Shown one piece after another: positions 34,048-44,893 of a stretch of DNA of 64,000 bases. A program made the position numbers and the translations under genes. The notes under the pieces were generated by a model that saw nothing but the letters and a program-made list of their open reading frames with translations, had not been told where the DNA came from and made no database searches. Source of the DNA: Schizophyllum amplum (Eukaryota > Basidiomycota > Agaricomycetes > Agaricales > Schizophyllaceae); NCBI GenBank assembly GCA_007026445.1, contig VDMD01000003.1:1-64000 (forward strand), given 5' to 3'. Numbering within the stretch: position 1 is the first letter of the stretch; the number at the start of each line of letters is the position of its first letter.

Positions 34048-35864
34048 ATGTCGCGGAAACACAAAAACAGGTCTCCAGCGAAGGAGAAATGTATGTTCTT
34101 ATTCTACTGCAGGGCAGGAGCCTCACTTCGTATTAGGGTTAGCTTTCGTCAGATCGCCTGCCCTGTGGCAGCTGCTCGGTCTCCTCGAGAAAACCTGGAA
34201 TGAGGCTATTGTTCTGCAGGTCCTTGCACTTGCCGAGTCCGAAGGGGGCAAGGACTTCCACCAGGCCGGGGTGAGCACTGAGCAGGTCACAACTGGGGAA
34301 GTTCGCACTAATCTAGCCGGGCACAGATTTTTACCCTCCTAGGGGTCATGACTGGCATCTTCGGCCGCGAAGACGAGCTGTTTAGCCGTACTGTGGCCAT
34401 AAGGAAGGCAGGACATGCTCACCGCCGCGAAGATGCAGCATCGCACCAGCAAAAGCGCACCCTGGTACTCGATATTCACCTGTCGTGGTTTTTCGTTCTT
34501 CCTTACCAGCCTGCTGTAGATCTACAAGCTGGGAGTAGGCTGCGATCCCATAACCTTGGCTGCCTATATCTCCACCCAGAGTGATGGCTCACTGGATGTT
34601 CGCCAAATTCCCGATGCCCCATTCGCCGTCATCGTGCGTGGGCGCAACCAGCCAGCGTTCCGGCGGGGTACTACTATGGAGGAGGCTGGGGATCCAGATA
34701 TGCTTCCACCAGGTCACGTCCTTCTCTCTGACGATGATTTTCTCACCATCGAGGACAATCAGTCGGTTGTTGTGATTTCGCCAAAGCCCGATGGTGGTGA
34801 GTGTAGCTATGGCTCTCGCCTGTGCTGTTGGACACCGGCTGACCTTTTTAGATGTCCCTTTTACTGTAGAGCTTGTTGTCCTCCGCAATGTTGCGGCAGA
34901 CAGCCGGGATAGTCCTGCTCTATACCGCTGGCTGATCTCGGTCGTCGATCAGGCGGTTGACGAGCGCCGGGATGTGCGTGTAAGTGGTCTGTGTTTGTCC
35001 CATAAGATCTATCTTACCAATGACCTGCTTTCAGCCACCCTCCGAGGGGAAGCTCGTGCAGACTGGCCTGAATCTGGGCCCTCGCCATGCCCGCGTCATC
35101 GGATGGGCGAAGAGCTTTACGCGCAAACTCAGCCCAGATGATATGATCGCCCACGACGAGGATGTCATTGGTGCTGCTTCCCTGATGTGGGCAATCATGC
35201 AGAGCATCCTTCCCGCTGAGGTCATCGGGCCGGTTGAGGCAGGCATGGACCGTGACTGGATGCCCAGTATCGCGACGCGCAATGTTCCCGAAGGCCAGTC
35301 ATTCTCTATCTCTCCATGTAATTGCCTCTGATTCCTTGACGTAGGTGATGGTTATAAGATCACGGTGGATGGCCGCATCTACACCTTTCCCGCAGCAAAG
35401 CGGGGCCCACCTACAACCTATCTATCGCGTGGATACTCTGCGTGCGCGAATTGATAATGTGCACGTGCGGTGACTGATTATTTTTTAGCAAGACCCACAT
35501 CGACCGCAGTCTTTATGGCTGGTGCATCTCCTGGACAGTCGCCCGCGAGATACAGGATATTGAGGTCCAGGCAGGCGATAAGAGGTCTGCTGGTGATATG
35601 TGCAGTGGCCCACCTGGTGGTGGTGCAAACTTCGTAGATGTCACCCTCGGGATCATCGTCAAGAATGCAGCTTGCACAGCTATGGCCTTTCGCCCCGAAT
35701 ATCAGCACGGGACGACAGTGTGCCATGGTGCGATTAACCGCGGTCTCACCAACAACTTTGACGAGGCCCCTGGTAAAGCACTTCTAGAGCTCCGCAACTC
35801 TGGGAAGTTGTGGGGAATAACTCACCGGGGGACAGGTACTGGGAATACCTATGATGCTGATTAG
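34048..35864 (+). CDS. 2OG-Fe(II) dioxygenase-like protein, second locus
   Basis: Exons 34048-34090, 34137-34270, 34327-34464, 34520-34796, 34852-34979, 35035-35317, 35345-35441 and 35489-35864, 491 residues. The last exon carries HxD (H370-I-D372 in KTHIDRSLYGW) and a distal H440 in FRPEYQHGTT after GGGANFVDVTLG, the usual double-stranded beta-helix order. It is therefore probably another Fe(II)/2-oxoglutarate dioxygenase of the agaricomycete TET/JBP-like set. The N-terminal 300 residues are unrecognised. Odd point: the intron 35318-35344 would be only 27 nt, shorter than normal splicing allows. Without it a TGA stops the frame, so the gene may be damaged or differently spliced. It is about 3.5 kb downstream of the other dioxygenase, on the same strand. 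Confidence 0.6.
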
Positions 35865-38099
35865 TATGTGACTGCTTCGCATATGTAGTGAGGAATACTA
35901 GAGGCAATTCCAAGCAAGAGATGGCAGCGCACGGCCGTGGCCGACACACGAGATAAGTGGTAAGGTATAAAAAGCGAGAAGAGCTGAAGCCCGAATCCCC
36001 TAATATGGGGCAGTGCGTATGGTAAACAACACGACGAATAAACATCGCGCAAACGCGGCTGACTTTGTGGCCACTCCGAGGAAAAGCGCGGCACGAGAGC
36101 GAAGATATACATAAAAGAAACATAATACAAGGGGTCCCTGCGCTTCATTCATGAGCCGTCTCGCGCAATGCCCGTCGCGGTGTTCGGGCGGTATTCGACG
36201 CAGCGCTACACATGGCCGAAGAGGTGGAATAAACGGCGTTACTTGAAGCGCGCCCTCTTGCAGGCAACTTGGAAGGTATTCAAATTGTGAATAGGTGAGG
36301 CGCGGTGTGGCGAGGAAGAAAGAAGAACAGGGTGGTACATTGTTGTCCAAAAGGGGTAATCACCTCAAAAAGCGCGAGAGCACCCTCATCAGCTCATTCC
36401 ACGAGAGCGAGCAAGGTACAAGAGAAATTGAAAAAGTTGGTGGTAGAGAGCATATGTAGGAGTAAGTCTAGAAGGTATGAAAGTAGGGAACGAGGTGGCA
36501 GAGGAGTGTAATTTCCGCCGTGCGAGCGAGCGAGTTCAGCATCTGAGCGAGCGAGCGATTCTCGTGGCATGTTCTTTGCGCAGCGCACTTTTCGCCGGAC
36601 CCTAAAGAGGCCCCAACCGCCAGCGACGAGCGCATGGCAGATCCATGGCGAGAGGATACTGGCGAATTGGACTGGGAATTAAAGTCAAACAACGTCGTAC
36701 ACATGAGCGAGGACTCGGGAAGCTTACCTCGACCAGGTCACCAGCACATCTATCCACCACTCCTCACTTGCCAGACGACGATTTGTATGCCCATCGCCCA
36801 AGTCGACACCTTGTAGGTGTGTTGTCCTGAGTGTCTCGCTCAAAACAACTTGACGGGGGTGGGCACGGCACCGCTGCGCCGCAGAACGACCTTGCCGGAT
36901 TATTTGTCAATCAGTACACCTAGGTGAGCAAGGCAACAACGTCGGCGACGGCGGGGACAATGACAGCGGGGAGCGCATCCAGAAGAAGGCTGGGGTGAGA
37001 TCTGCGTTGAAGCACTCGACATTGTTCAAGCCGGAGTGGCCCATCTCCACGCGAATTTCGACAAGTACGTCCAGCCGTGTGCGTGCCTCTTTTCGTCGCT
37101 GCCCGCAATGCAGTTCAGGGTTAGTAGGAAAGCGCAGTGTATGGTGCTCACGTAGCTGCAACGACATCGTTCTCAACGCTCCCAGCCTCTGATGGATGCG
37201 CTCGCGCCGCCTCCACTCGCCGACATGCGTTGGACGAGTTTGCGCTCCCCGCACCCGGGTGGCTCGATCTTGTGTCTGGTTTCGGATGTGGTCCTTCTCG
37301 TCGAGCTCGGATACGGACAAGCTGGCTTTCACTGCACGTCCCCTGCAGTATCTACAGCTCGCATTGGATGTCCGTGAGTTGCTGATAAGTATTGTGAGTT
37401 TGTAATGTGAGCAGATAAGTAAACAGTGCGTAGACGACATATCTAAGGCTGTAGGGCGCCCCGCCTTGCCTGTCATATCCACGCGTGTTCTTGCGCCCTG
37501 ATCCATCCGCGCCAAAGTTGAGGTGGTGGTGATGGTGTTGATATTACCCGAGCGCTCCCTCAGGGAACTAACGGGGGAGGGATGGGTAGGAGGGTGATGT
37601 TGCATAAGTGCGTGATCGTGCGATCGGGCGACCTGGGCGCGACCGCATCCCGTCGCCTGCGCGTGCGCTTCACCTTCCCCTGCGGGCCCTAGCATGTTTA
37701 TAATGGCAAGCTCTATCGTTTCATAAGTCATTGACGGCAAATCTTGCATAGGACACGCACCTGCTCCCCGCGCCGCCTTGCCCGCCAAGTGGGCTGCATC
37801 ATAGCTCGGGGGATGGATGGTGAAAGACGTCGCAAGGGCACAGTAAGATAGTGGGGAGGAGGCCTGCCACCGCGCGCACGGCACGGTCAGATGCGGTCGA
37901 CACGAAGCTCTAGCTCGTGTGACAAGGAACGAAAGCAGACATGACGTGCGTATCACCCTTACACCGTGCATCCTTCTTGCAAAAGGTGAATTGGGCGTTC
38001 AAAGCAGATTCTGAAGATACTCAGTAGCAGAGTATAATATGTAGCCCTCAGAGGATACTCAGAGGGGTGCGGCAAGGGTGCAGGGAGCATAGGAAACTA
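35865..38099. other. Intergenic, one weak long ORF
   Basis: No recognisable domain is seen. The only long frame is the minus-strand ORF 36907-37971, listed separately. The interval 36300-36620 has AT-richer sequence with GAGCGAGCGAG words. Confidence 0.4.
36907..37971 (-). CDS. Hypothetical ORF, 354 codons
   Basis: An uninterrupted frame from an ATG at 37971. It is rich in Arg, Thr and Ser, with words such as MTYETIELAIINMLG and LDVLVEIRVEMG. Length is the main argument for it. There is no domain, no intron structure typical of the neighbours and no homologue in the window. It could be chance in GC-rich DNA. Confidence 0.25.
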   Translation of the reverse strand: MHGVRVIRTSCLLSFLVTRARASCRPHLTVPCARWQASSPLSYCALATSFTIHPPSYDAAHLAGKAARGAGACPMQDLPSMTYETIELAIINMLGPAGEGEAHAQATGCGRAQVARSHDHALMQHHPPTHPSPVSSLRERSGNINTITTTSTLARMDQGARTRVDMTGKAGRPTALDMSSTHCLLICSHYKLTILISNSRTSNASCRYCRGRAVKASLSVSELDEKDHIRNQTQDRATRVRGAQTRPTHVGEWRRRERIHQRLGALRTMSLQLREHHTLRFPTNPELHCGQRRKEARTRLDVLVEIRVEMGHSGLNNVECFNADLTPAFFWMRSPLSLSPPSPTLLPCSPRCTD

Positions 38100-38104
38100 A
38101 GGGG

Positions 38105-38235
38105 GAAATATGTGGTGGCCGCCGGAATTGAACCGGCGACCTTCGGATAAGCGGGCCCGAAGGCCCGGAAGCCGCACGCGAAAGTAATTTGAAGCTCGGA
38201 CGTCCCGCGTTTCGTAGTTCGAGGGGAAGCCCGGG
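38105..38235 (-). repeat. tRNA-like 3' end (possible SINE), copy 2
   Basis: The minus strand ends CGCCGGTTCAATTCCGGCG then GCCACCA, as in 15060-15166, with the same upstream ACGAAACGCGGGACGTCCGA. It sits in the mirror position downstream of gene D. Confidence 0.6.
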
Positions 38236-38589
38236 CTCTGAGCAAAAGCTCGCGCAGGCTCGCCGAGGTCGAACACCCCCTAATCTGCATACTTTCTTAC
38301 TTTTTTACATGTGCTCAATTACTGGCTGTTCATTTTAAGGTGGTGGAGATGAAGGTTAATATGCCATATGGCAGAAACGAAAGGCGGGTGACGCGACGCG
38401 CCGCCGCGAGTGACGGCTAGCGTGACCGGACGTGAGGAACGTGACCGCGGGGACTCACATCGTATCCTGGCGCCTACAAATCACCTGCAAGGTGTGCGCT
38501 CTGAACTGGATATATTGAGGTGAGTGATTCATATACTTGTCTGACACTGAAAACTAGATGAAAACTCACTTTTCGCAGCTATATATTTA

Positions 38590-38745
38590 TAGCACAAGCT
38601 CTGAGCTTTAGCTCAAGCTCGGCTCAACCCAGCTCGGGCTCGAGAGGTGAGCTGAGCCTGCCGTCTGGGACAGCCCGAGCTCAGCAAAGCTCAGAAAAAC
38701 TCAGCTCAGCTCAGCTCAGCTCGGCTCCGCCGACCACTACCCAGG
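38590..38745 (-). repeat. AGCTC-rich dispersed repeat, copy 2
   Basis: Read on the minus strand it begins GGGTAGTGGTCGGCGGAGCC and runs on as GAGCT words, matching 14934-15056. About 350 bp separate it from the tRNA-like end, while in copy 1 they touch. Confidence 0.7.
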
Positions 38746-39003
38746 GCTTTCAGAGTTGGCTGAAGGGCCTATCTCCCTTTTGCCTGAAGTCGACATAATA
38801 TTTGCTTTAGCTAGGCTGGTACATGAATAACCAACAAACACGAGTGTACAAGAACCGATGAATAAGATTCTGCTAGAAGCGACAACAAGAGGACACAAGA
38901 ACCGATAGATACGAAAGTACAAGAACCAACGAGTCCCCGAGAAGCGACAAACGCGTGACCCCACAGGATACATTGTACATGCGCGCGCGCAACTACATAC
39001 ATC

Positions 39004-40074
39004 TCATGCATCCTCTTCACCCGATCCTTCAGAAACGTTCTCCCATGCCGATATGGGAATGGCAAGATCCCTGGCCTTCGCCGCAAGCAGGTCTCCCCAT
39101 GCGGGAAGGCCCAGACAATCCGGTATCGCGTCCCAAAATGCGGTACATGCATATTCGACGTACGCTTGCATAGTATTGCGGCAGCTGTCGCACATGGACT
39201 CGCAATCCTCCAAAAACAGCCCCGTAGTGGCCGCGGGCGACCCGCTGATCTTGCCATAGAAGTGCAAAGGGTCCTGACGCAGCCCTTTCATCCAACGGTC
39301 CAAGTCCTCCCACGACGAGTCGCAAGACGGCGGCCGATCGCGAGGCGGCGGAGTCGGGTGACAGTCGCGCCTGATGCCAACGGTGCTGCCAGCGGAGAAG
39401 TGCTCGGAGATGAGCTGGGAGAGTTTGTACAGCTGGGTGATGAGCTGTGCTTTTAGCGGCATAGTATGGGTGTTTATATCGTCCAGGAAGCCCGGCTCGT
39501 CGGTCTGGTGCGCATGCAGCCTGTATATGATGCTGGGTATCAGCCAGAGCGCGCCGACTTCGTGTGCGACGGCATAAGTGGGGATGAAAAAGTCGAGGGG
39601 CGCGCCGTGCCAGTACCAGGGGGTCTGAGCCGCCTCCACATCGACGGGCAGCAGGCTAGCGAGGTAACCGAGTGCACGGCGGCGGAGGTGTTGCACGTCG
39701 TACTTGTGGCTCAGCCGCAACACGGCGAAGAGTCTGACTAGGTCCATGGCGTGCGGATGCATATCAAAGTACCTGCGCGGCGGTGCGTGTGTCAGTCAAG
39801 CATGGTCAAATCGCAGCGGGGGCACGCACCCAGGGACCAGCATCGCTCTCAACCAGTGAAGCACCTCCTTCGGCGGGTCGGGGAACGTCATGGCAGGTAT
39901 GCCGTCGACCATGTCCGCGATGTCGGGTTGAGGGATGGAGAACATGTCCGCGAGGACGGGCGAGTGGGACGCGAGGACACTCTTGTGCACGAGACAGACA
40001 CGATCGCCGGCGCGGATGATCAGGTTCCCATCCGGAAACCAGAGCCCTTTCGCGCAATTCTTGCCTTCGCTCAT
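39004..40074 (-). CDS. BTB/POZ domain protein (gene D)
   Basis: Exons 40074-39830 (245 nt) and 39772-39004, 337 residues. It starts MSEGKNCAKGLWFPDG, with the BTB core to KEVLHWLRAM. The intron splits PG|YFDM. Exon 2 has LFAVLRLSHKYDVQHLRRRA, HEVGALWLIP, CDSC near residue 276 and FWDAIPDCLGLPAW. Its promoter block and start match gene C, and the order E-D on the minus strand mirrors B-C on the plus strand. The function is as for the other BTB copies: a predicted interaction domain with no known partner. Confidence 0.9.
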
Positions 40075-40464
40075 CAGGGGAGTAAGCGCACGCGTCAGAG
40101 TAGAGACGACGCAGACAGCAGAAGGAGGTCCAATGCGATCGTGGTGGGAGGAAAAAACGACGCGCCGCGCGGCACAATGACAATGATCACTGGATCAGCA
40201 TGCAGTTTGTCACGTGCATGGGCAGCCACGCGCGTGTTCGAATCTGCGCTGTCCTGGTGCATCACTTGTCCTCGCTCCCCCCTCATCGACTCTTCCGGCC
40301 CCTCAGAATTCGGCGAGGGTTCCTCGCTCAACAACTCGCGGCATAATGCTCCTTTCCATTCCCGACTCTCCGAGCGCGACTTCCCAGCTCAGCGCTTGTC
40401 AGCTTTGTCAGCTGGCGTGGCGTTCACAGCAGGTATCCGCGTAACAGTGTACAATTTATGACCC

Positions 40465-41551
40465 TCAGTCTATGTTAGAAAGATCCTTGGCCTTCGCGGC
40501 AAGCAGATGCTTCCACGCAGGAAGCCCTAGACACTTTGGCAGCTCGTCCCAGAACTTCGCGCATCCGCGCTCAACACGCGCGCGCATAGCTTTGCAGCAG
40601 CCGTCACACATACCCTCCTCCTCCTCCATGTCAGCACCCCCAGCCCACGCCCCGCCGTCCCGCCCGTAGAAGCGCAAAGGATCGGCATGCAGCCTTTGCA
40701 ACCAAAAATCGAGATCGTACCACTGCGTGCCGCACGAAGGCTCAGCGTCTGAATCATACTCATCGTAATAGTCGATCGGCGAACGAGGGCAGCTCTGTCT
40801 GATCGAGATGAAGCTGCTGGAAGGGAAGCACCGCGTGATGAGCCTGGAGACTTTGTCCATCCGTTTGACGAACGATGCGTTCAGTGGCATTGGCAGTCTG
40901 TGTATGGCGTCCAGCATGCTTGTTTTCCCGGACATGATATTTTGCATCTTGTATATTATGCCGGGTATGAGCCACAGAGCGCCGATCTCGCGCGCGATGG
41001 CGTAGATGGGGGGATAAAAGTCCAGTGGCGCGTTGTCCAGTCGTGACATGACATTGTGCGCATAGTGCTTGGACTGAAAGTCTTGATAGTCGACGGGCAG
41101 GAAGCCAGCGAGGTACTCGAGAGAACGCCGGCGGAGGGCGTGCACGTCGTACTTGTGGCTTAGTCTTAGGACGGCGAGGAGTTTGTCTGGATCGATGCGA
41201 TTCCTGTCCATGTCGAAGTATCTGCGCAGCGATGTCCGTGTTAGTCATAGAGATCGAAGGACGCGGACAAAGGACGCACCCGGGAACTAGCATCGCCTTC
41301 AACCAGTGAAGGACGTCTTCCCGCTCGTCGGGGAAGGTCACAACAGGTATGCCGCCGACGGTGTCCCTGCCGTTGGTCTGCAAAGTGGATAACATATCCG
41401 CGAGGACGGGCGATTGCGTGGCAAAAAAGCCTTTGTACACGCGACAGACGCGTTCGCCGACGCGTTCGGCGCCGACGCGTTCGCCGACGCGGATGATGAT
41501 GTTGCCGTCGGGGAACCAGAGGTCCTCGACGTGGTTGTTGGTGTCGCCCAT
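40465..41551 (-). CDS. BTB/POZ domain protein (gene E) with a 27-bp internal expansion
   Basis: Exons 41551-41280 and 41221-40465, 342 residues. It starts MGDTNNHVEDLWFPDG. Exon 1 is 272 nt where its paralogues have 245. The extra 27 nt is an in-frame tandem copy giving RVGERVGAERVGERVC in place of RVGERVC, in the loop before CRVYKGF. The rest keeps the family pattern: LLAVLRLSHKYDV, EIGALWLIP, CDGC near residue 296 and FWDELPKCLGLPAW. The insertion would lengthen a surface loop of the BTB fold without a frame break. Closest relative: gene B. Confidence 0.88.
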
Positions 41552-42130
41552 GACAATGAAGAGCAAACGCGGAGGAGTTGATGGAAAAAGTACGAGGTGA
41601 GGCAGACACTAGAGGGTGGCGGGCAAGTGGCGGGAGGAAAGAATGAACGCGGTATCCATTTCAAACAGTACTTTCTGCCGGCAATCAGCGTGTAGTCACG
41701 TGCGCGTGTTGGAAACCGCAGCCGTCCACGCTCTCCTTCGCACCTCCATGAGACGCTCATCTCGCCAACGGATTTCTCGGCGTTCTCAAGCCTCAAGCCT
41801 TCCTTCCCAATACTTCTTTTCCTTTCCATATAAGCGTAATTGCAACATCCTTCTCCAGACATCTCTGACTCAAAAAAACGGTTTGTTTTGGTGAAGGTGA
41901 CTGACACCCGGTCTCTACCGCAGACGGCGCCGGGTTGACCTGTAGAACAGCCATGTCGTGCGGCACATGCTGCGCCGCATTCTCGTGCTCTTTGAGCCGT
42001 TCTGGCGAAGCGCCTGCACTGGGTATCCAGCTTCGTCAACCATTGCGACGCTTTTGACTACATGGATTGGATCCGGACTGGACTGTACATTTCCCTCGTC
42101 GAGCTGGTCGACCAAGCACCACGCCGCCGA
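41552..42130. other. 5' flank of gene E and unique sequence
   Basis: The first 90 bp match the promoter of gene B (CCCGCCACTTGCCCGCCAC on the minus strand). Beyond that I see no gene. Confidence 0.4.
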
Positions 42131-43830
42131 TCGATCTCGCACCCTGCTTTCTCTTCTCTTGTTCTTGCTTCCCTTTCTCCCTCCTCCCTTGTTCTCTTCC
42201 TTTTCTCCCTCGCTCTCTCCTCCCTTTATCTCTTCCTTTGATCTTTCCTCCCTTGCTCTCTTCTCTTCACACCTCTTTTTCTCCCTCCGATTCCTCTTGC
42301 TCTTCTCCCTTGCGCCCCATTCCCTTGCACTCTCCTCCCTCGCTCTCTCCGCCTTTGCTTTACTTGCTCTCCCTTCCGTCGCTCTCCCCACCCGTTCTCC
42401 TTTCCCTCCGTCCGTTTCTTACCTCCGTCCTTTTCTAACCTCCGTCGTTTCCTTACCTCCCATCGTCTTCTCTTTGTGAATGAAAGGCTAAGCCGAAATA
42501 GCGCCTTACAGATACGGGGCCAAACAGGCCTTACAGATACGGGGCCACGCAAGCTTTACGGATACGCGGCCACGCAAGCTTTAGGGCTACGGGGCAAAGC
42601 AAGCATGACTGCCATTTGACTCCTCGGCTCGCGCGGTACGACTGCCCCGGCTCGCGCGCGGTACGACTGCTCCGGCTCGCTCGCGGCTACCCCTGGCTCG
42701 CGCGCGGTACAACTCCTTGGCTCACAAAATGCGACTCCCGCTCGAGAAATGCGACTCCTACGGCTCACCAAATGCGACTCCTCCGTCTCACAGAATGCGC
42801 CTCCGTCTCGCAAAATTCGACTCTTCCATCTCGCAAAGTGCGACGCCTCCGTCTCGCAAAAATTCGACTCCTCCATCTCGCAAAAATGCGACTCCTACGG
42901 CTCACCTCCTCCATCTCACAGAATGCGACTACATCTCGCGGAATGCGATGCCTCCATCTCGCGAGATGCGACTCCGGCTCACTAGATGCGACTTACTCAT
43001 CTCGCGAAATGCGACTCCGGCTTGCGCGTGGCTACCCTCTTCTCCGGCGACTCCTCCGAGTCTTTGGCGGCAACGTAGTAGTCGAAGAGGCACTTGCGAA
43101 GTGAGGCTCCGAATCGACGCGCCTCCAGCCGACGAAGCGACCAGTCGACTCCGGCCGACGACGCTGAACGAGGCGACAAGTCGACGACTGGTGACGAGGC
43201 GACAAGTTGAGGCTCGGTGACGAAGCGACAAGTCGACGACCGGTGACGAGGCGACAAGTCGACGACCGGTGACGAGGCGACAAGTTGAGCCCCGGTGACG
43301 AAGCGATATATCTCCAGGCGACAAGGCGACGTGACTCCCGCCGACGAGGCGATATGACTCCGTGCAACAAGGCGACAAAATCTCGGCGACAAGGTGAAGC
43401 GATTCCCCTTCTGCCTCTACTGAATTTTCGACGACTTGAACGTCTGCAGCTTCCCGATTCGTACGTCTGCAACTTCCCGATTCGGACGTCTACAACTCCT
43501 CGATTTGAACGTCTACAGTGTACACCGCGAGGGAATCAACCGCCGTGTGACAGCAGATTTCGGGCCCACGACCATCGTTGGTTTGACGCTGGCAGCCTAC
43601 GTTTCACAAACCGCCGATGGACGTCGTCTGAGCCCACGTTTTCCATCGTTCTAGGCCGAGGTTATCCCCAGCCCTCCGTACTAGCAAAACTTGACAGCCC
43701 TCCGTGGCAAAACTTGACAGCCCTCCGTAGCAGAACTTGACAGCCCTCCGTGGCAAAATTTGACAGTCCTGCGCAGCAAAACTCGACCGCCCTCCGTGGC
43801 AAACTCGACTTGTGTTATTGCATCTTGGAT
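42130..43830. repeat. Mixed minisatellite region
   Basis: In order: a C/T-rich tract (42130-42475), ATACGGGGCCACGCAAGC-type units (42500-42600), irregular TCGCAAAATGCGACTCC words (42610-43030), units of CGACAAGTCGACGACCGGTG (43130-43300) and six copies of a 23-bp CAGCCCTCCGTGGCAAAACT unit (43678-43805). No gene is seen. Confidence 0.65.
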
Positions 43831-43837
43831 GGGCTTG

Positions 43838-43925
43838 TGCCACCTCCTATGGGCTTGTGTTACGTTACTTGCTATGGGCTTGTGTTACGTTACTTGCTAT
43901 GGGCTTGTGTTACGCTATTTTCCAT
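43838..43925 (+). repeat. Tandem copies of the tRNA-Ala 5' end
   Basis: Repeated units of about 29 bp contain ATGGGCTTGTG followed by TTACGTTACTTGCT. GGGCTTGTG is the first nine bases of the tRNA-Ala that starts at 43926, so the tRNA head was multiplied upstream of the gene. Confidence 0.65.
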
Positions 43926-44014
43926 GGGCTTGTGGTACAGTGGTAGCACGTTCGCTTCGCATCTCACTGCGATACACCTGCGAAAGGTCCTGGGTTCAAT
44001 TCCCAGCAAGTCCA
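43926..44014 (+). tRNA. tRNA-Ala (CGC) with a 17-nt intron
   Basis: Same acceptor, D and T arms as the other copies, including G3:U70. The anticodon CGC is at 43958-43960 and the intron at 43962-43978. The intron sequence differs from those of the other copies. Confidence 0.92.
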
Positions 44015-44322
44015 ATATCGGAACCATCGAAAGCCATACTTTTTCCCCATTCTATGAGTATTTTTTTCCCATTCTTTGAGTATTTTTTCCCATTCTATGA
44101 GTATTTTTTAATTCCCATCCTAAGTAATTGTTTTTTCCACTTTAATTGCCTTTTTTCCCCCATCCTGAGTGGTTTTTTCATAATGAACAAACAGCCTGAG
44201 TGCTTTTTTTTTCAATGAACAGCCTGAGAGGATGGTTTACTTGCATGATGAGCTTGAGCAGGAAACCCCTTTCCTTTTTCCCTTGCTACTTTTGGACTCA
44301 CCTATCCCCTGGAGCAGGCTGC

Positions 44323-44407
44323 TCTTGAACTTGCTACTTCTCTTGAACTTGCTACTTCTCTTGAACTTGCTACTTCTCCTGAACTTGCTACTTCTCCTGA
44401 AGTTGCT
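44323..44407 (+). repeat. 18-bp tandem repeat (CTTGAACTTGCTACTTCT)
   Basis: Four to five copies with a few point changes. A multiple of three keeps a Leu-rich frame open, which I take as accidental. Confidence 0.75.
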
Positions 44408-44482
44408 CCGAGTCTTGAATTCATTAAGAACTCCTGAAGCTGTTCTTGAATTCTCTTACTTCTCCTGCTACTCACTTTGGTA

Positions 44483-44610
44483 GCTACCCGCGAATCCAAG
44501 TATCTACCCGCGAATCCAAGTACCTACCCGCGAATCCAAGTACCTACCCGCGAATCCAAGTATCTACCCGCGAATCCAAAGTACCTGCTCGCGAATCCAA
44601 GTATCTACCC
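44483..44610 (+). repeat. 20-bp tandem repeat (CTACCCGCGAATCCAAGTA)
   Basis: About six direct copies with no unique spacers between them. Confidence 0.8.
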
Positions 44611-44775
44611 ACGGGCCACACCTACAGTACCCGCGAGAGAGTCGACGTCCAGATGATTCGCGACAGTCTCAATAATACGCAGAGGGAGAATGATACTACG
44701 CAGAGGGAGAATAATACGCAGAGGGAGAGAGACCTCCCTCTATCGTGCGTCGTCGTCGCTAGTAAGCTAGCTAAG

Positions 44776-44893
44776 CGTGTATCGTCCGTTAGCGTGCATC
44801 GTCCGTTAGCGTGCATCGTCCGTTAGCGTGCATCGTCCGTTAGCGTGCATCGTCCGTTAGCGTGCATCGTCCGTTAGCGTGCATCGTCCGTGG
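44776..44893 (+). repeat. 19-bp tandem repeat (GTTAGCGTGCATCGTCC)
   Basis: Six nearly identical head-to-tail units, preceded by (ACGCAGAGGGAGAAT) words at 44670-44730. Confidence 0.85.

Noticed and set aside
34126..34141. TTAGGGTTAG as a telomere trace
   Set aside because: A single partial unit at an intron/exon border; no array.
44323..44893. Possible CRISPR array
   Set aside because: Units are head-to-tail without unique spacers, and the host is a eukaryote; these are minisatellites.
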